Assembly (NCBI GenBank): GCA_046155505.1
Contig: JBJXFK010000100.1
Location: 1-33,211, forward strand
From: JBJXFK01 sp046155505
Lineage (GTDB): Bacteria > Planctomycetota > Phycisphaerae > UBA1845 > Fen-1342
Length of the DNA: 33,211 bases
Direction: 5' to 3'
Positions within the stretch are counted from its first letter, which is position 1. Each line of letters opens with the position of its first letter. The notes beneath the pieces are model-generated. The model was not told the DNA's origin and did not search any database. It worked only from the letters and a program-made list of their open reading frames with translations. The translations under genes were made by a program, and so were the position numbers. Shown here one piece after another: positions 9,001 through 16,700 of this stretch.

Positions 9001-10817
9001 CCCCAGGTGCCGTTGGCCTGCTCGGTAACCACGTTGACCAGGCCGCTGTCGGTACGGAGCGGGTTTTGGCTGTTGAATCCCGGCACGCCGATCGCGATGC
9101 GGCGCGTGCCGCCGACATCGGAAATTGAAACCGAGTTGCCGCATAGGCCGTCGTTGAGAAACCACGGCGAAGCGTTGATCATGACCGTATCGGTCGTGCT
9201 TCCGACGGCCCAGCTTGCACCCTTCTTGATCACCAGTACACCGCCGGCCGTGTCCTCATCGCGATAGGTCGGCGCGCCGGCGACGACGTAGCCGTCCACC
9301 ACGTCCACCGATGTTCCCAGTGCCGCACCCGCAAAAAACGGCAGGTTGCCCAGAAACGCCTCGCGTTGCAGCGTCCATGATCCGCTGATCAGCTCGTAGA
9401 TACTCACCGAACCAGTCCCGCTGGCCTGGCCGTTGCCGTTTCGTGGCGAGCCGATCGCCATGAGGTTGCCGGCGCGATTGATCGCGACCGAGGTGCCGAA
9501 CCCGGAATCGATGGAGCTTATCGTTGACGAAATCGCGACAATGAGCGGATCGATCTCGATCGGATAGACCGCGTTTGCGGCATCGACAACGATGGAGACG
9601 CTGCCGGGGCTCTGTTCCAGCCGCGCGGGCAGGTCACGACCGGTGGCGTCGAACGCGCACAACTCGCGATACCAGAAACCTTCGGTGCCGCCACTCGGCA
9701 GGAAGCGAAGTGCGCGGCCCAGCTCGCGCACTTCGCCCACCAGATTCGTGGCAAAACTCAGGTTGACGCGCACCTCACCGCCGAGATTGGCGGTTGGTTC
9801 GTCGATATCGCTCGCGTCGCCCGGCACGCGGTGCAGCGTGAAGCCATGCTTGAGGCCGCGCGGCGAGTTCTTGTACCACTCGGTCACGTCGCCGTGATCG
9901 ATGCGAACATCGTTGCCGTCGATCTCGACCGCGCCGCCGGCCGACACCGTCATTTGCGCGGCGGATTCGACGCTCTCGAAACGCAACGTCGCCATCCACT
10001 CGGGGTTTGTCGCGTCGTAGCGCCGCGGCAAGACGACCATCGACATGTTCTGCACGTACGCCCAAATGCCCGCCGCAGCGTTCTCTGCGCCGATCGCGCT
10101 GCTCGCGCCCGGGAAGAGCTGGCCGTTCACGACGCCGCGCGACGCGAATACGTATGCTTGGGCCTGATCGACCTGCTGCATCGCAAGTGCTTCGGCGTGG
10201 CCCTGGAGGACAGCGGCCCTCCGCTGTTCGTCGGTCGGGTCATAGCCGAGCTTGTGTTTGAGCATGTCGAGCGCGGTGCTGCCGCTCGGCCCGCTGCGGG
10301 CCGGGCCGGTGTCGAGGGCGGGGTCTTGCGGGCGCTGTGGGCCGCCGGATTCGCGAAAGTCGCTCGGTTCGAGCGCGCCGGGGGCCATGTCGACCTGACT
10401 CTCGAACTCGGGGCGTTGCGGCGCGATGGCCGGAGCGCTCGCATCTTCAATCGCCGGCGCAGGATCCTCCTGTTTGGCTTCGGCGACCGGCGCCTCAACC
10501 GGCGCAACCGCGCTAGCCGGCTCGTCGAGCGGCTGTGGCTCGACCACTTCGGTTGCGGGCGCGGTTTCTTCCGGCATTGCGCCGGTCGCGTTCGGGTCCG
10601 CGGCGGGCGGATCCCCATCGGTCATCGCGACCATCGCGCTTGGCGCGGCAGCGAGCAGATTCGTCGGTGCTCGACCGATGCCGGTGAACGCGACCGCGAC
10701 GACCAGCGGAAGCGACAGCAGCGCCAGGCCGGCGACAGCCGTGAATGCGCGAAGTGGACGATGATTCGTGGACATGGCCAGCAAGCTCCCCAGCGAACTT
10801 GTGATTTTCGATTTCAT
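1..10817 (-). CDS. Giant secreted multidomain protein (beta-propeller, calcium-type repeats, LamG, PA14), 3' end outside window
   Basis: One minus-strand frame is open from an ATG at 10817 to the left edge, at least 3605 codons, with no stop seen. Residues 24-47 are hydrophobic and look like a signal peptide or anchor, followed by an Ala/Pro/Glu-rich linker to about residue 150. Residues 440-840 hold about seven integrin-like blades with FGxSV...GxP cores, for example FGTSVAINRAGNLMAIGSP. Residues 843-948 carry DCNxNGxPDxCD repeats. Residues about 953-1110 form a LamG/concanavalin-like domain (LDGVDDHVDVPDG, then LIDDVRIW). Residues about 1192-1341 form a PA14 domain (ADDGERLYVNNQLIIDQW). Thrombospondin type-3-like repeats follow to about 1396. 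The last 2200 visible residues match nothing I recognise; roughly 3030-3300 look helical. The role is probably extracellular adhesion or polysaccharide binding (inference). ATG 10775, behind GGGGAG, is an alternative start. It lies 32 bases after the upstream gene, so the two are likely co-transcribed. Confidence 0.9.
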   Translation of the reverse strand, partial: MKSKITSSLGSLLAMSTNHRPLRAFTAVAGLALLSLPLVVAVAFTGIGRAPTNLLAAAPSAMVAMTDGDPPAADPNATGAMPEETAPATEVVEPQPLDEPASAVAPVEAPVAEAKQEDPAPAIEDASAPAIAPQRPEFESQVDMAPGALEPSDFRESGGPQRPQDPALDTGPARSGPSGSTALDMLKHKLGYDPTDEQRRAAVLQGHAEALAMQQVDQAQAYVFASRGVVNGQLFPGASSAIGAENAAAGIWAYVQNMSMVVLPRRYDATNPEWMATLRFESVESAAQMTVSAGGAVEIDGNDVRIDHGDVTEWYKNSPRGLKHGFTLHRVPGDASDIDEPTANLGGEVRVNLSFATNLVGEVRELGRALRFLPSGGTEGFWYRELCAFDATGRDLPARLEQSPGSVSIVVDAANAVYPIEIDPLIVAISSTISSIDSGFGTSVAINRAGNLMAIGSPRNGNGQASGTGSVSIYELISGSWTLQREAFLGNLPFFAGAALGTSVDVVDGYVVAGAPTYRDEDTAGGVLVIKKGASWAVGSTTDTVMINASPWFLNDGLCGNSVSISDVGGTRRIAIGVPGFNSQNPLRTDSGLVNVVTEQANGTWGQTAYIEPPVGSGGQNGINGNRQAYAQFGWSVSLSGDHLMVGSPGYDGNSADANTYDYGGAYLYARTGASSWTMTRFMSRDSSSQQSFDSAGWMVAVDSDSSSAFFSIPFGQSSAAPQDAGLIYRVDRSTGDFTGLVSSPPFTQGSDNFGRALTMTGTRVIVGAPRADNGGVDNRGDIFVFDAGDTNSKIRVQGTGVANSFAGWSVDAALSGVAVAGAAGQASPSVDGAVHVLAFGYDCTSNGSIDFPEPIVDCDGNGEHDTCDLQTGVALDCNSNGIPDSCDIASGTSLDCNANGVPDSCDLASATEQDCNGNGIPDSCDIASPLSRDDNGNAVPDECETSPTGGDAISLDGVDDHVDVPDGAYFTGTAFTVEAWVRPDVHASSQRVIDFGNGPASNNIILAASTQTNGRPSATIYVGGNAFTLTAPGINAIPLKQWSHLAMTYNGGANGTLRLYVNGTQVGSRSASAPVNVARTSCFIGRSNFASDAFFDGLIDDVRIWSVARSASDISTWRRLALGGNESGLVANWRFDRVNTTTPDAVTNASATVTGATRWLAREVDLDNDGIIDHAQSPDCNGNLVRDVAEIDANRFGLSATYYDTAAETPVGTLSGATRGRIDPIIDFNWASSAIQPWHSGGSDGIVWTGYVVTPVGVSGNYTFFTQADDGERLYVNNQLIIDQWNTANGERSGVISLQGGTWYKIRLEFGDFAGQASVALRWTPPGQSKVIIPASALRPGRNCNGGSTPDGCSPDSDSDSDGVINACDNCDSTANPEQTDSNSDGVGDACSGGDVYLADALTPPSNVITPQNATINPTDAAFYHTGEQKWYANWRPTLSPVVVTWNLNGGGTQQLTYNVINEVNPESGAVSEVRYHANDVSSFPNGVRPLPVLQNNYNLVVRGNSEVAANEVTTQNTGIAADPACVPTAGSPTVRTVTIADSAFPVAGQINTVILEHNVPGSPARLVGFEVVRIGSFDSSSEQVPIGRKLLPPSELSYTCRARILVNSVAVPSIGAQPVAFQRRPQNESGEIWPIRPNSSDANLQVMWFATSAVVDTQSGDEVFLGHWPEELKRYTTRWPTTGDAAAQINVVNDVTTSPVSLVDLRLENLTAQLPLYCATTDIVMWDADASSVERATNNTNRSQVVNGRFVARASSRTVLKLVPTGQSCTDPDNVTFEVVESYVRGTEPGFNATATNWNVGTPITDALHDVDTPEYPFGYLHRGKPYAPKIYHPEWPAGTPSDEYTGQIIPIAESNTTLWSTAQDLIDRRLEVWYFDESSATTGGNFASGIHWPYRTKRYNLRYQTNLPTTQNLVIASRIGVGVSGNGAGDFSDYDDVRLYRSGIRSDSETIQKTQVGWNPNDEHADFQAIGTGDRLFATRDDNPWSAKVGHPYSLVYFKNDADDVWQTRVFKVVGEQAPFTFNFSQSFSPDGGTTDLLPGIPLNPPLFPINYNIQAPNPCAPGNPEVTLLGDINLNPLWRDKNEQVWLRAPGPGQVRFEEYWGRDGETACTPWRDFRTGNGTTVTFNALRWPDDCTLGGSTPCATPVGVGQTVDPFPVCAVELIWDDADINDGRRVNPRLIDPDLEASAPYAALPPDFSALPPHLASGTDTTGEYLENRIGYDAANLALTYRGIMSHGEWQTLRTPNAPAGWLPTQAFIDSVDELYDNSRLQVTDPQFDPATLSAPKLSFAASSANPGYATFGFNNEPTADCVGFNVAVPIYHVTCPPVAPDVEVFYTQCVFGETVTLRVLNDAGGEPELLAYHWQYRDIGSNDWRNINGVNDGYEIGLRSLVLAGAITLVDRDYRVRYRGYAGCPCGGPSEPACPPIDNSGSDPNDWPYTPTGSVPGASGNAPTGQAYDYGDTAPSAWSGAVHTDGWLKRIVSKLNLFNTPIPVDLDTDGNRLVTALTAVSRVGAPYEGVVSLGCDDAFLSEVGLVIAYESAADRVKLFTVAQRVATVAESLALMFINGHIANLYLIAANEAASDASDPTNGIDPQSAGDPAGLPSNQFAFEGQVPDLLTEELAMLRGTGQTGPSPLWNRLRWNFNITPDGQATYVSTYNITSESNITLADAQLQWPQGHGDAWGHYIDGIKKFYELLRDNNFEWIIINEVIDDTPISYQNERRFARIAAAKARTGAQIVDLTFRDRYTGDPQDDPAYPDPSDADRAWGVDDWAKRAGQGALVDWITLNALMDDADTNPTHQGNIRKVDRTTIGELGELAGAYTEIQATLDNAGGGRTPFGLASNAVPFGIEPSALAGGQSHYEQVRCWAVKQLENAQTIFDYANTVNTRLRRNEDSGQDYQAATQLAEIDRLQRLIELFGKPYPESISDPGGYPADYDGPDVVYWMVVDSSELLGGTTAFHNTANTRTLTRTLIDPQGTLVAAASGSTDLDDYIEEFTFNVSTIGYGVVKPAHWTQRPEPGEIQIARSEVLVAIGELQQSISAYEAHIGNIESEVANWEAIVQTNAEILRIREEFQGTESSLLSSIAALKFFGSVARDAADVAWNIGDAIAEAGPEGIDDFTSFVRAGAKSSGVIAQGISLALANLFDAGAIATENDLQRAGTTAEIQVLIQQQGLESLQQLSVINQLIRDTAVLRAELLTRVEQLNQATGRYQSTLGRAMRLLDEVKVNRLLDVIAANDFRYRDMTFRLLRNDALQKYRAMFDVAARYTFLAARAFDYETNLLGSNPDSAQNAVRAIARARMIGAPPGANFSCTPGSTLPTVVGDNGLSGVLSQLDQVFQGYRVNRDTQALTQTFSIRNDLFGATDAVTWRDALTDSIVPNIKDIREFDGFAALPNPYVAQPALVIPFQTTIQDGLNLFGLQFGGDTFASSYDAVKFLSVKVAVPNLPTAALSRTTIFAYLLPVGTDIMWSPTPSGQEPVLRFWNLIDQALPIPRTAIGFTQPTTSLSDIWTPSDTFTGGAPAAAARRRLPPIDARAAFGAEPANDALLGRSIWNTQWMLIIPSNGLSALPLSLDRKLDILINGGSGEGGISDIQILIS
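7975..8290 (-). repeat. DCNxNGxPDxCD(I/L) tandem calcium-type protein repeats
   Basis: This segment of the giant gene encodes about five tandem units of roughly 19-20 residues, such as DCNSNGIPDSCDIASG, DCNANGVPDSCDLASA and DCNGNGIPDSCDIASP. The last unit is diverged (DDNGNAVPDECET). The D-x-N-x-N-G-x-x-D spacing resembles EF-hand or thrombospondin type-3 calcium loops, with a cysteine pair in each unit. By family knowledge such repeats are rigid, calcium-stabilised linkers in secreted proteins. Here they join the propeller to the LamG domain. Confidence 0.85.
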
Positions 10818-10849
10818 GCGAGGTACCGCTCTCTTTGAGTTACAACCGA

Positions 10850-12709
10850 TCAATTGCCGTCGTTGAGCACCGAGATGTCCGACACGCGGCGCAGTTCAAA
10901 CGTGCCGCCGACCGTGATGCTGCGTTTGTGCAGGCCGGTGAACGTCTCTTCGTAGCAGCCGCGCAGCACCTCGTTGCCCGCGTCTGCGGGGGCGGCACCG
11001 ATCAGGTCGGCGCACACGTCGAAGCGAAAGATGGGCGATCGCGTGAAGCTGATCACCGTGCCGCCAAGGGCCGTGTTGTGGTGCGGATGAAACTTGTGTC
11101 GGAACGGGTTGAGCGGGTCATCCGCCGCAATTTCGAGCGGAGCCGCGAGCGTCAATTGCGTGTCAAAGTCGCCGACCATCGGCAGATCGTCAGCGAACGA
11201 AAACGCCGCCGTGCTGAAGCGCACTGGAAACGCGATCGCGCCGGCGATGCCGCCGGGTAGCAGCGTTCCACAGTTTTCGCAGGACGGCGTAGCGAGCACG
11301 TAGCGACCGGGCGTCTCGCCCGCAGCAGGTATGTATCGCAGCGAGACCGAGCTGAGGAATTTGCACGCGCCCGCTTCATCGCGATGCACCATCACCGGGA
11401 ACGAAAAGCTCTGCGCGGTGGGCCGCATTCGCACCGGGTCGTTATCGGCGGCGGGGTTGTCGCCCACGTTGTCATCCACACCATCGGGCGTGGCGAAATC
11501 GTCGAGCGGCGGCTGGCTATCGAGGATGCGCGCGTCGGCTTGCACCCATTGAACTTTGCTCAGAGTCACCGAACCGATGTACAACCCGGCCCGCGAGCCA
11601 ACCTCAGCCGTCACCGGCAACCAGCGACGATAGCCCGTGCCGTCGCGCACCGTGAGCACGCTTTGATATTGCTCGCCGAGCCCGGTGAGCGGATCGATCA
11701 GTGCCGGCGCCCGACCGGCGCGAACGCACGAGAGCCAGAGCGCTTTCGTGGGATTCAGCGAGCCGTTTGTCGGAGCGGCGGGAAATGGAATCAACAGCGG
11801 CGTATCGAGTGCGAGCGGCACGCGGGAGAAGACTGACGTGGCCGACGAGTAGTCGCGATATTGGAGCGGAATCGCACCGAGTGAGTCTGCGGGAAGCGTA
11901 GGCATGCCGGTCGGCGGCGCGACCGATTGGCTAACCGCGAAGCTCAGACTGCGTGCGATCGGCGCGAGATTCCGAAGCTCGACGCGATGCTCGCCCTGGT
12001 TGCGTGCGTAGGCGATGCCCTGGATGGTGCGCGAATCGATCTCGAACGGACCGTCGTATTCGACCGGCGAATTGCACGAAACCCAATACGCTCGGCCGGC
12101 GACGATTGGCGTGGTTGTCGGGCTCGCGACGGCGGTGAATACGCCGGCTGCGTTCATTTCGAAAACTTCAAGCTGCTGGCCGGCGGTGTTGGCATCGCTG
12201 TCGAAGGCCGTGCTGGGGCCGAGGTAGTCGCCAAAGGTCATCCCGCCGCCCGGCTCGACGTGAAAGCCGTTGACGTTCTGGCCGACCTGCCAACGTGAAC
12301 GGTCGCGGTAGGGCCGTCCGACGATGGTCAGCGTCGCCGCCGCGGTGGTCTGAATCAGATGCACCTGCCCGCCGTAGACACGAAAGACCGAGTTGGCGAC
12401 ATTGGCCGGATCGCCCGGCGGCAGCCAGACGCGCCACTGGGTATCGCCATAGGACGGGTTATCCGCCGTCGCGGAAACGCCGGGGGGCAGCCAGGTCCAG
12501 ACCGACTGGATGACGCTTGGCGGCGTGGTGACGAACACGTCGTCAGCGGTGCCGCTCGTGGCGGGTTCGATTTCGACGTAAATGGCGTTCATGCCGCTGA
12601 CGAGTTCAAATGACTGCGTGACCCACTGAGCCGAAGCGGTCGGCGTGAGCGCGATAACGGCCAGCGCCGCGGTGATCGGACCGAAAGATCGGGAGACACG
12701 TTTTGTCAT
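10850..12709 (-). CDS. Secreted protein of unknown function, first gene of the giant-protein operon
   Basis: This encodes 619 residues. I chose the ATG at 12709 because it gives a clean signal peptide (MTKRVSRSFGP..., hydrophobic core, TPTASA then Q at about residue 28-29). Starts further upstream only add a basic, low-complexity stretch read through the intergenic palindrome. The mature part is beta-rich by eye and holds many Trp/Gly/Pro turns (VWTWLPPGV, WRVWLPPGDP), an NVNGFHVEPGGGMTFGDYLG segment near residues 150-170, and a C-terminal stretch with paired cysteines (CENCGTLLPGG, then VCADLIGAAP and CYEETFTGLHKR). It has no membrane segment after the signal peptide. I do not recognise the family. 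It precedes the giant protein gene by 32 bases, which suggests an exported partner, but no function can be assigned. Confidence 0.85.
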   Translation of the reverse strand: MTKRVSRSFGPITAALAVIALTPTASAQWVTQSFELVSGMNAIYVEIEPATSGTADDVFVTTPPSVIQSVWTWLPPGVSATADNPSYGDTQWRVWLPPGDPANVANSVFRVYGGQVHLIQTTAAATLTIVGRPYRDRSRWQVGQNVNGFHVEPGGGMTFGDYLGPSTAFDSDANTAGQQLEVFEMNAAGVFTAVASPTTTPIVAGRAYWVSCNSPVEYDGPFEIDSRTIQGIAYARNQGEHRVELRNLAPIARSLSFAVSQSVAPPTGMPTLPADSLGAIPLQYRDYSSATSVFSRVPLALDTPLLIPFPAAPTNGSLNPTKALWLSCVRAGRAPALIDPLTGLGEQYQSVLTVRDGTGYRRWLPVTAEVGSRAGLYIGSVTLSKVQWVQADARILDSQPPLDDFATPDGVDDNVGDNPAADNDPVRMRPTAQSFSFPVMVHRDEAGACKFLSSVSLRYIPAAGETPGRYVLATPSCENCGTLLPGGIAGAIAFPVRFSTAAFSFADDLPMVGDFDTQLTLAAPLEIAADDPLNPFRHKFHPHHNTALGGTVISFTRSPIFRFDVCADLIGAAPADAGNEVLRGCYEETFTGLHKRSITVGGTFELRRVSDISVLNDGN

Positions 12710-13180
12710 GGCTCTATCCTCTATGCATGTCGCGCGGACGATGGGTCGAGCGTAGCGATCGGGCGTCAGTCTGCCGTAGCGATCGGGCCTCCGTGCCCGA
12801 CGGCGAGCGAAGCGAGCCGAACCGAGCCGCGACCGTGAGGGAGCGGTTCTTTTGGCACGCACGTTCGCTGCCGAAGAAAACCCCTTCCTTACGGTCGGGG
12901 CTCGGTTTTGGCTCGCTGCGCGAGCCGGCGTCGGCCGCAGAGGGCCGATCGCTACGACGCCTTCCGGCACAATCCTCGCTAGTTACAGGGCGCATTCAGG
13001 GTGCAAAAGGGGTCGCGCGAATTGCGAATTTGCCAAAATCGCCTTGGTGAGGCGGTGCGTATGGGCAATACTGGACAGACCGAGGCGGGCGGTGCGGGCA
13101 TCTGCGCTCGGCGTTGGGCGATCACAAGCCTTGATTAGGGCGGTACTTACTTGCAATTCCCGCCGGGGGGCAGGACGGTC
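12710..13180. other. Divergent intergenic region holding a long palindrome
   Basis: This 471-base stretch separates the minus-strand exported-protein operon from the plus-strand sigma/kinase operon, so it should hold promoters for both. No clear -35/-10 pair stands out. Nearly 190 bases are occupied by the imperfect palindrome annotated separately. The rest, 12960-13180, shows no gene I can support. Confidence 0.6.
12774..12958. repeat. Long imperfect palindrome (about 185 bases)
   Basis: The left arm (12774-12855) and right arm (12870-12958) are reverse complements with scattered mismatches and small gaps. The outermost match is CGTAGCGATCGG against CCGATCGCTACG. Further in, GAGCCGAACCGAGCC pairs with GGCTCGGTTTTGGCTC, and GACCGTGAGGGAGCGG pairs with CCCCTTCCTTACGGTC. 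Near the centre, TTCTTTTGGCA pairs with TGCCGAAGAA around a short loop at about 12858-12868. A partial direct copy of the outer word, GTAGCGATCGGGC, lies just outside at 12752-12764. It has no coding potential that I trust. It could be a non-autonomous mobile palindrome or a transcript-end structure. Confidence 0.8.
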
Positions 13181-13750
13181 GTGGACTGGGGAACTGTTGA
13201 ATCGGTGATCTCACGCGTCGGTGACGGCATGCAGCCGGCGGCGGCCGAGCTGTTGCCGCAGATTTACGACGAACTGCGTGCCCTGGCCGCCGCCCATTTC
13301 CGCGGCGAGCATGAGGGTCACACGCTGCAACCCACGGCGCTGGTGCATGACGTGTTCCTGCGCATGACGGCACAACCCAATTTTCAGTTGCGCGACCGGG
13401 CCGAGTTTCTGCGGGCCGCTTCGAAACTGATGCGTTACATCCTCGTCGACCACGCACGGCGAAAGGCGGCGCTGAAGCGCGGCGGCGATTGGGATCGCGT
13501 CACGCTGGTCGGCGTCGACAGCGACGTCCCGAGTTCGGTGGTCGATGCGATCGATCTCGACGACACGCTGCGCCGCCTCGCGACCGAGGAGCCGCGGCGG
13601 GCGGAACTGGTCGAGCTGCGCTTCTACGGCGGACTCACAATGGAGGAAGCCGCCGAGAGTCTGGGCATTTCGCTGGTGACGGCGAAGCGCGATTGGCGAC
13701 TTGCGAAGGCGTGGATCGCGCGCGAGCTGAACTTGGGGACGCCCGAATGA
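13181..13750 (+). CDS. ECF-type RNA polymerase sigma factor
   Basis: This encodes 189 residues from GTG 13181, which sits 5 bases after an AGGA motif. A TTG at 13151 would add ten residues that do not fit the family. The protein aligns by eye with the long-known planctomycete/acidobacterial ECF group (Sig-70_X6 type), with an N-terminal region reading PAAAELLPQIYDELRALAA and LQPTALVHDVFLRM. Region 2 runs to about residue 105 (FLRAASKLMRYILVDHARRK). Region 4, with its helix-turn-helix, is at about 145-185 (LRFYGGLTMEEAAESLGIS, then VTAKRDWRLAKAWI). No anti-sigma gene is adjacent. Instead the stop codon overlaps the start of a Ser/Thr kinase gene. Kinase-controlled ECF factors are an established mode of regulation (EcfP/PknT of Vibrio), so kinase control is a reasonable inference here. 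Confidence 0.92.
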   Translation: MDWGTVESVISRVGDGMQPAAAELLPQIYDELRALAAAHFRGEHEGHTLQPTALVHDVFLRMTAQPNFQLRDRAEFLRAASKLMRYILVDHARRKAALKRGGDWDRVTLVGVDSDVPSSVVDAIDLDDTLRRLATEEPRRAELVELRFYGGLTMEEAAESLGISLVTAKRDWRLAKAWIARELNLGTPE

Positions 13751-16700
13751 CGCCGGAGCGACGACGACGCTCCGAAGAGTTGTTTCTCGATGCGGTCGAG
13801 TTGCCGGCGGCGGAGCGAGCGGGATTTTTGCAGTCATCATGCGGCAGCGATGCCGATCTGCGCCGTGAAGTCGAGACGCTGCTGCGACATGACGGCGCGG
13901 GCGAGTTTCTCGAGTCCGGCGGCGTCGGCGTGCGCGCCGCCGAGGTGCTCGATTCACTCGAACGCGGCAGCGAAGCACCGCCGCAGATCATCGACGGATA
14001 CAAATTGCTCCGCCGCATTGGCCGCGGCGGTACGGGCACGGTCTATGAAGCCGAGCAGCAGCATCCGCGGCGGATCGTCGCGCTCAAGGTCGTTCACGGC
14101 GGGCCGGGCACGCACGGCTTGCGGCGGCGGTTTCAGCGCGAGATTCAGGTGCTCGGGCAGCTCACGCATCCCGGCATCGCACAGATCTATGACGCGGGCG
14201 TGGCGATCGGCCCGACCGGCACGCATCCATATTTTGCGATGGAGCTGGTGCATGGCTCGCCGCTCACCGAATTCGCACGCAGCCACGATCTGGGCGTTCG
14301 GCAGCGGCTTGCGATCGTCGCCGACATTTGTGATGCGGTGCAGTTCGCGCATGACAAGGGGATCATTCATCGCGACTTAAAGCCGGCGAATATTCTCGTG
14401 AGTGATGCAGGCACGGAGGCACGGAGGCACGAAGGCACGAAGGCGGAAACGGCGAAGACGGAAGCGCATCCGCCTCTTTCTCCACTCCGTGCCTCCGTGC
14501 CTCCGTGCCTTCGTGCCTCTCCGAAAATCCTCGACTTCGGCGTCGCGCGACTCATCGATGCCGATGTGCAACTGACGATCGAGCGCACCGGCGTGGCGCA
14601 GATCATCGGCACGCTTCCCTATATGAGTCCCGAGCAGTTTGGCGGGCGCTCGGCGCAGCTCGACACACGGAGCGACGTCTATTCGCTGGGCGTGATTCTC
14701 TATGAATTGATCGCCGGGCGATTGCCGCATGACGTGCGCGATCGCTCGCTGGCCGAGGCGGCTCGCGCGATTCAGCAGGACGAACCGACGCGGCTCAGCT
14801 CGATCAACACGATCTTTCGCGGCGACATCGAGACGATCGTGATCAAGGCGCTCGAGAAAGACCCCGAGCGGCGATATCTCAGCGCCGCCGCGCTCGCCGC
14901 CGACATCCGTCGCTATCTGCGTGACGAGCCGATTCACGCCCGGCCGGCGAGCACGCTTTATCAGCTTCGCAAATTCGCCAAGCGGAATCGGGCGCTGGTC
15001 GGTGCGCTCTGCATGGTCATGGTGAGCCTCATCGTCGCCACGTTTGTCAGCACGCGCTTCGCGATCTCCGAAGCGCGGCAGCGTGCCGTCGCCGATCGCC
15101 GCGCGCATCGCGCGAACATCCTGGCCGCACAGAGCAAAATCGCCGACGCCGACCCGGTGCAGGCACGGCGAATTCTCGATCTCGCATCGCCCGCCGAGTG
15201 CGCGACGTGGGAATGGCGCTACCTGCGCGCCGCGCTCGACACGGCTGACAAAGTGCTCACCGGCCATGAGGGGCCGGTACTCTCGGTGTGTCATTTGCCG
15301 GGCAGCGATCGCATCGTCTCGGCGTCGGAAGACGGCACGTTGCGCGTCTGGGATGTGGAGAGCGGCGAAATGCTGCGAACGCTGCGCGGACACTCGGCCG
15401 CGGTCTCGCGCGTGCGTTGCGCGGACGCGCTCGGCCACGTCGTCTCGGGTTCGAACGATGGGACGATCCGCGTTTGGGATAGCGATACCGGCGACGTGCT
15501 GCGCGAAATGAGCACCGGCGGAACTGTACTTGACCTCGTGCTTTCCGCCGACGGCACGACGGCCTACGCGATCGTGGTACCCGATCATGCAGAGATGGGC
15601 GCGTGGGGCCAACGCTCCGAGTATCAGGTTTGGAATCTGAACACCGCCGCCCTCGAAGTATCGCATCCGAATCTCGGGTCGCAGCAAAACCTCTCGATCG
15701 CGCCGGCGTGTGATCCGGACGAGCTGCTGTTCGGGACCGGCACGGGCATCGATCGACGGGCGCTGCAAACCGGCGAGCGCATCGAATTGCAGCAAGGCGC
15801 GCACGACATGCCGCCCTCGCGACTTGTTCGCGGTGCATCGCTGCTCGCTAGTTGTGCGGTGGACAAGTCGATCACGCTGTGGGACGCGACGACGATCACG
15901 ATGCTGCGTCACCTGCGCGGACACATCGGACCCGTCTATGCCGTCGCGCTGGGGCCGGGCGACGCGCTGCTCGCATCCGGCGGCGGCGACCAGACTTTGC
16001 GGCTGTGGAACACACAGACCGGAATGCAGACGCACGCGCTGCTCGGCCATGAGGGCATGATTCGCGATATCAGTTTCGCGCCGGATGGCAGCCACGTTGC
16101 GAGCGCGGCCGACGATGGCACCGTGCGCGTGTGGCGACTGACGGGTGCGCCGGGCGTGAGCGGCGGCAAGGTCTGCCGCGGACACGACGGGCCGGTGTAT
16201 GACGTCGCGTTTTCGCCGGGCGGACATACGTTCGCATCCGCCGGCTGGGGCGACGGCACGCTGCGGATCTGGAACGGCGACACCGGCGAGCTGATCGCGA
16301 CGCCGGTTGAGGGCGCGCGAGCGCCGCACCGTCTCGCGTTCTCGCACGATGGTCGATTGCTTGCGTGTGGGGCGGATTCGGCGACGGTGCTTCACGTAGC
16401 GACCGGTGCAATTCGCAAGCTGGGCGGCGCGGGCGAACACGTGCGTTCGATCGCGTTTTCCGCCGACGATCGAACGCTCGTCACGACGGCGACGTCGATG
16501 CCGCGACGGATAAGGGGCTTTGTACGAATCTGGGACATCGACGGCGGCGCGATGCGCCAGGATCGCGAGCTGGCCGGTGATTCGTTGGTGGCTGAGTCGC
16601 CCGCCGGGCTGCGGGTGGCGATCTTCGCGGCTGACGGTGCGCGGATGATTGACGCGCTCAGTGGTCGCGAGTTGTTCGCGTTCGCCGGGCACGCGGGCGC

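Noticed and set aside
12710..12970. N-terminal extension of the 619-residue exported protein
   Set aside because: It reads through the intergenic palindrome and would bury the signal peptide.
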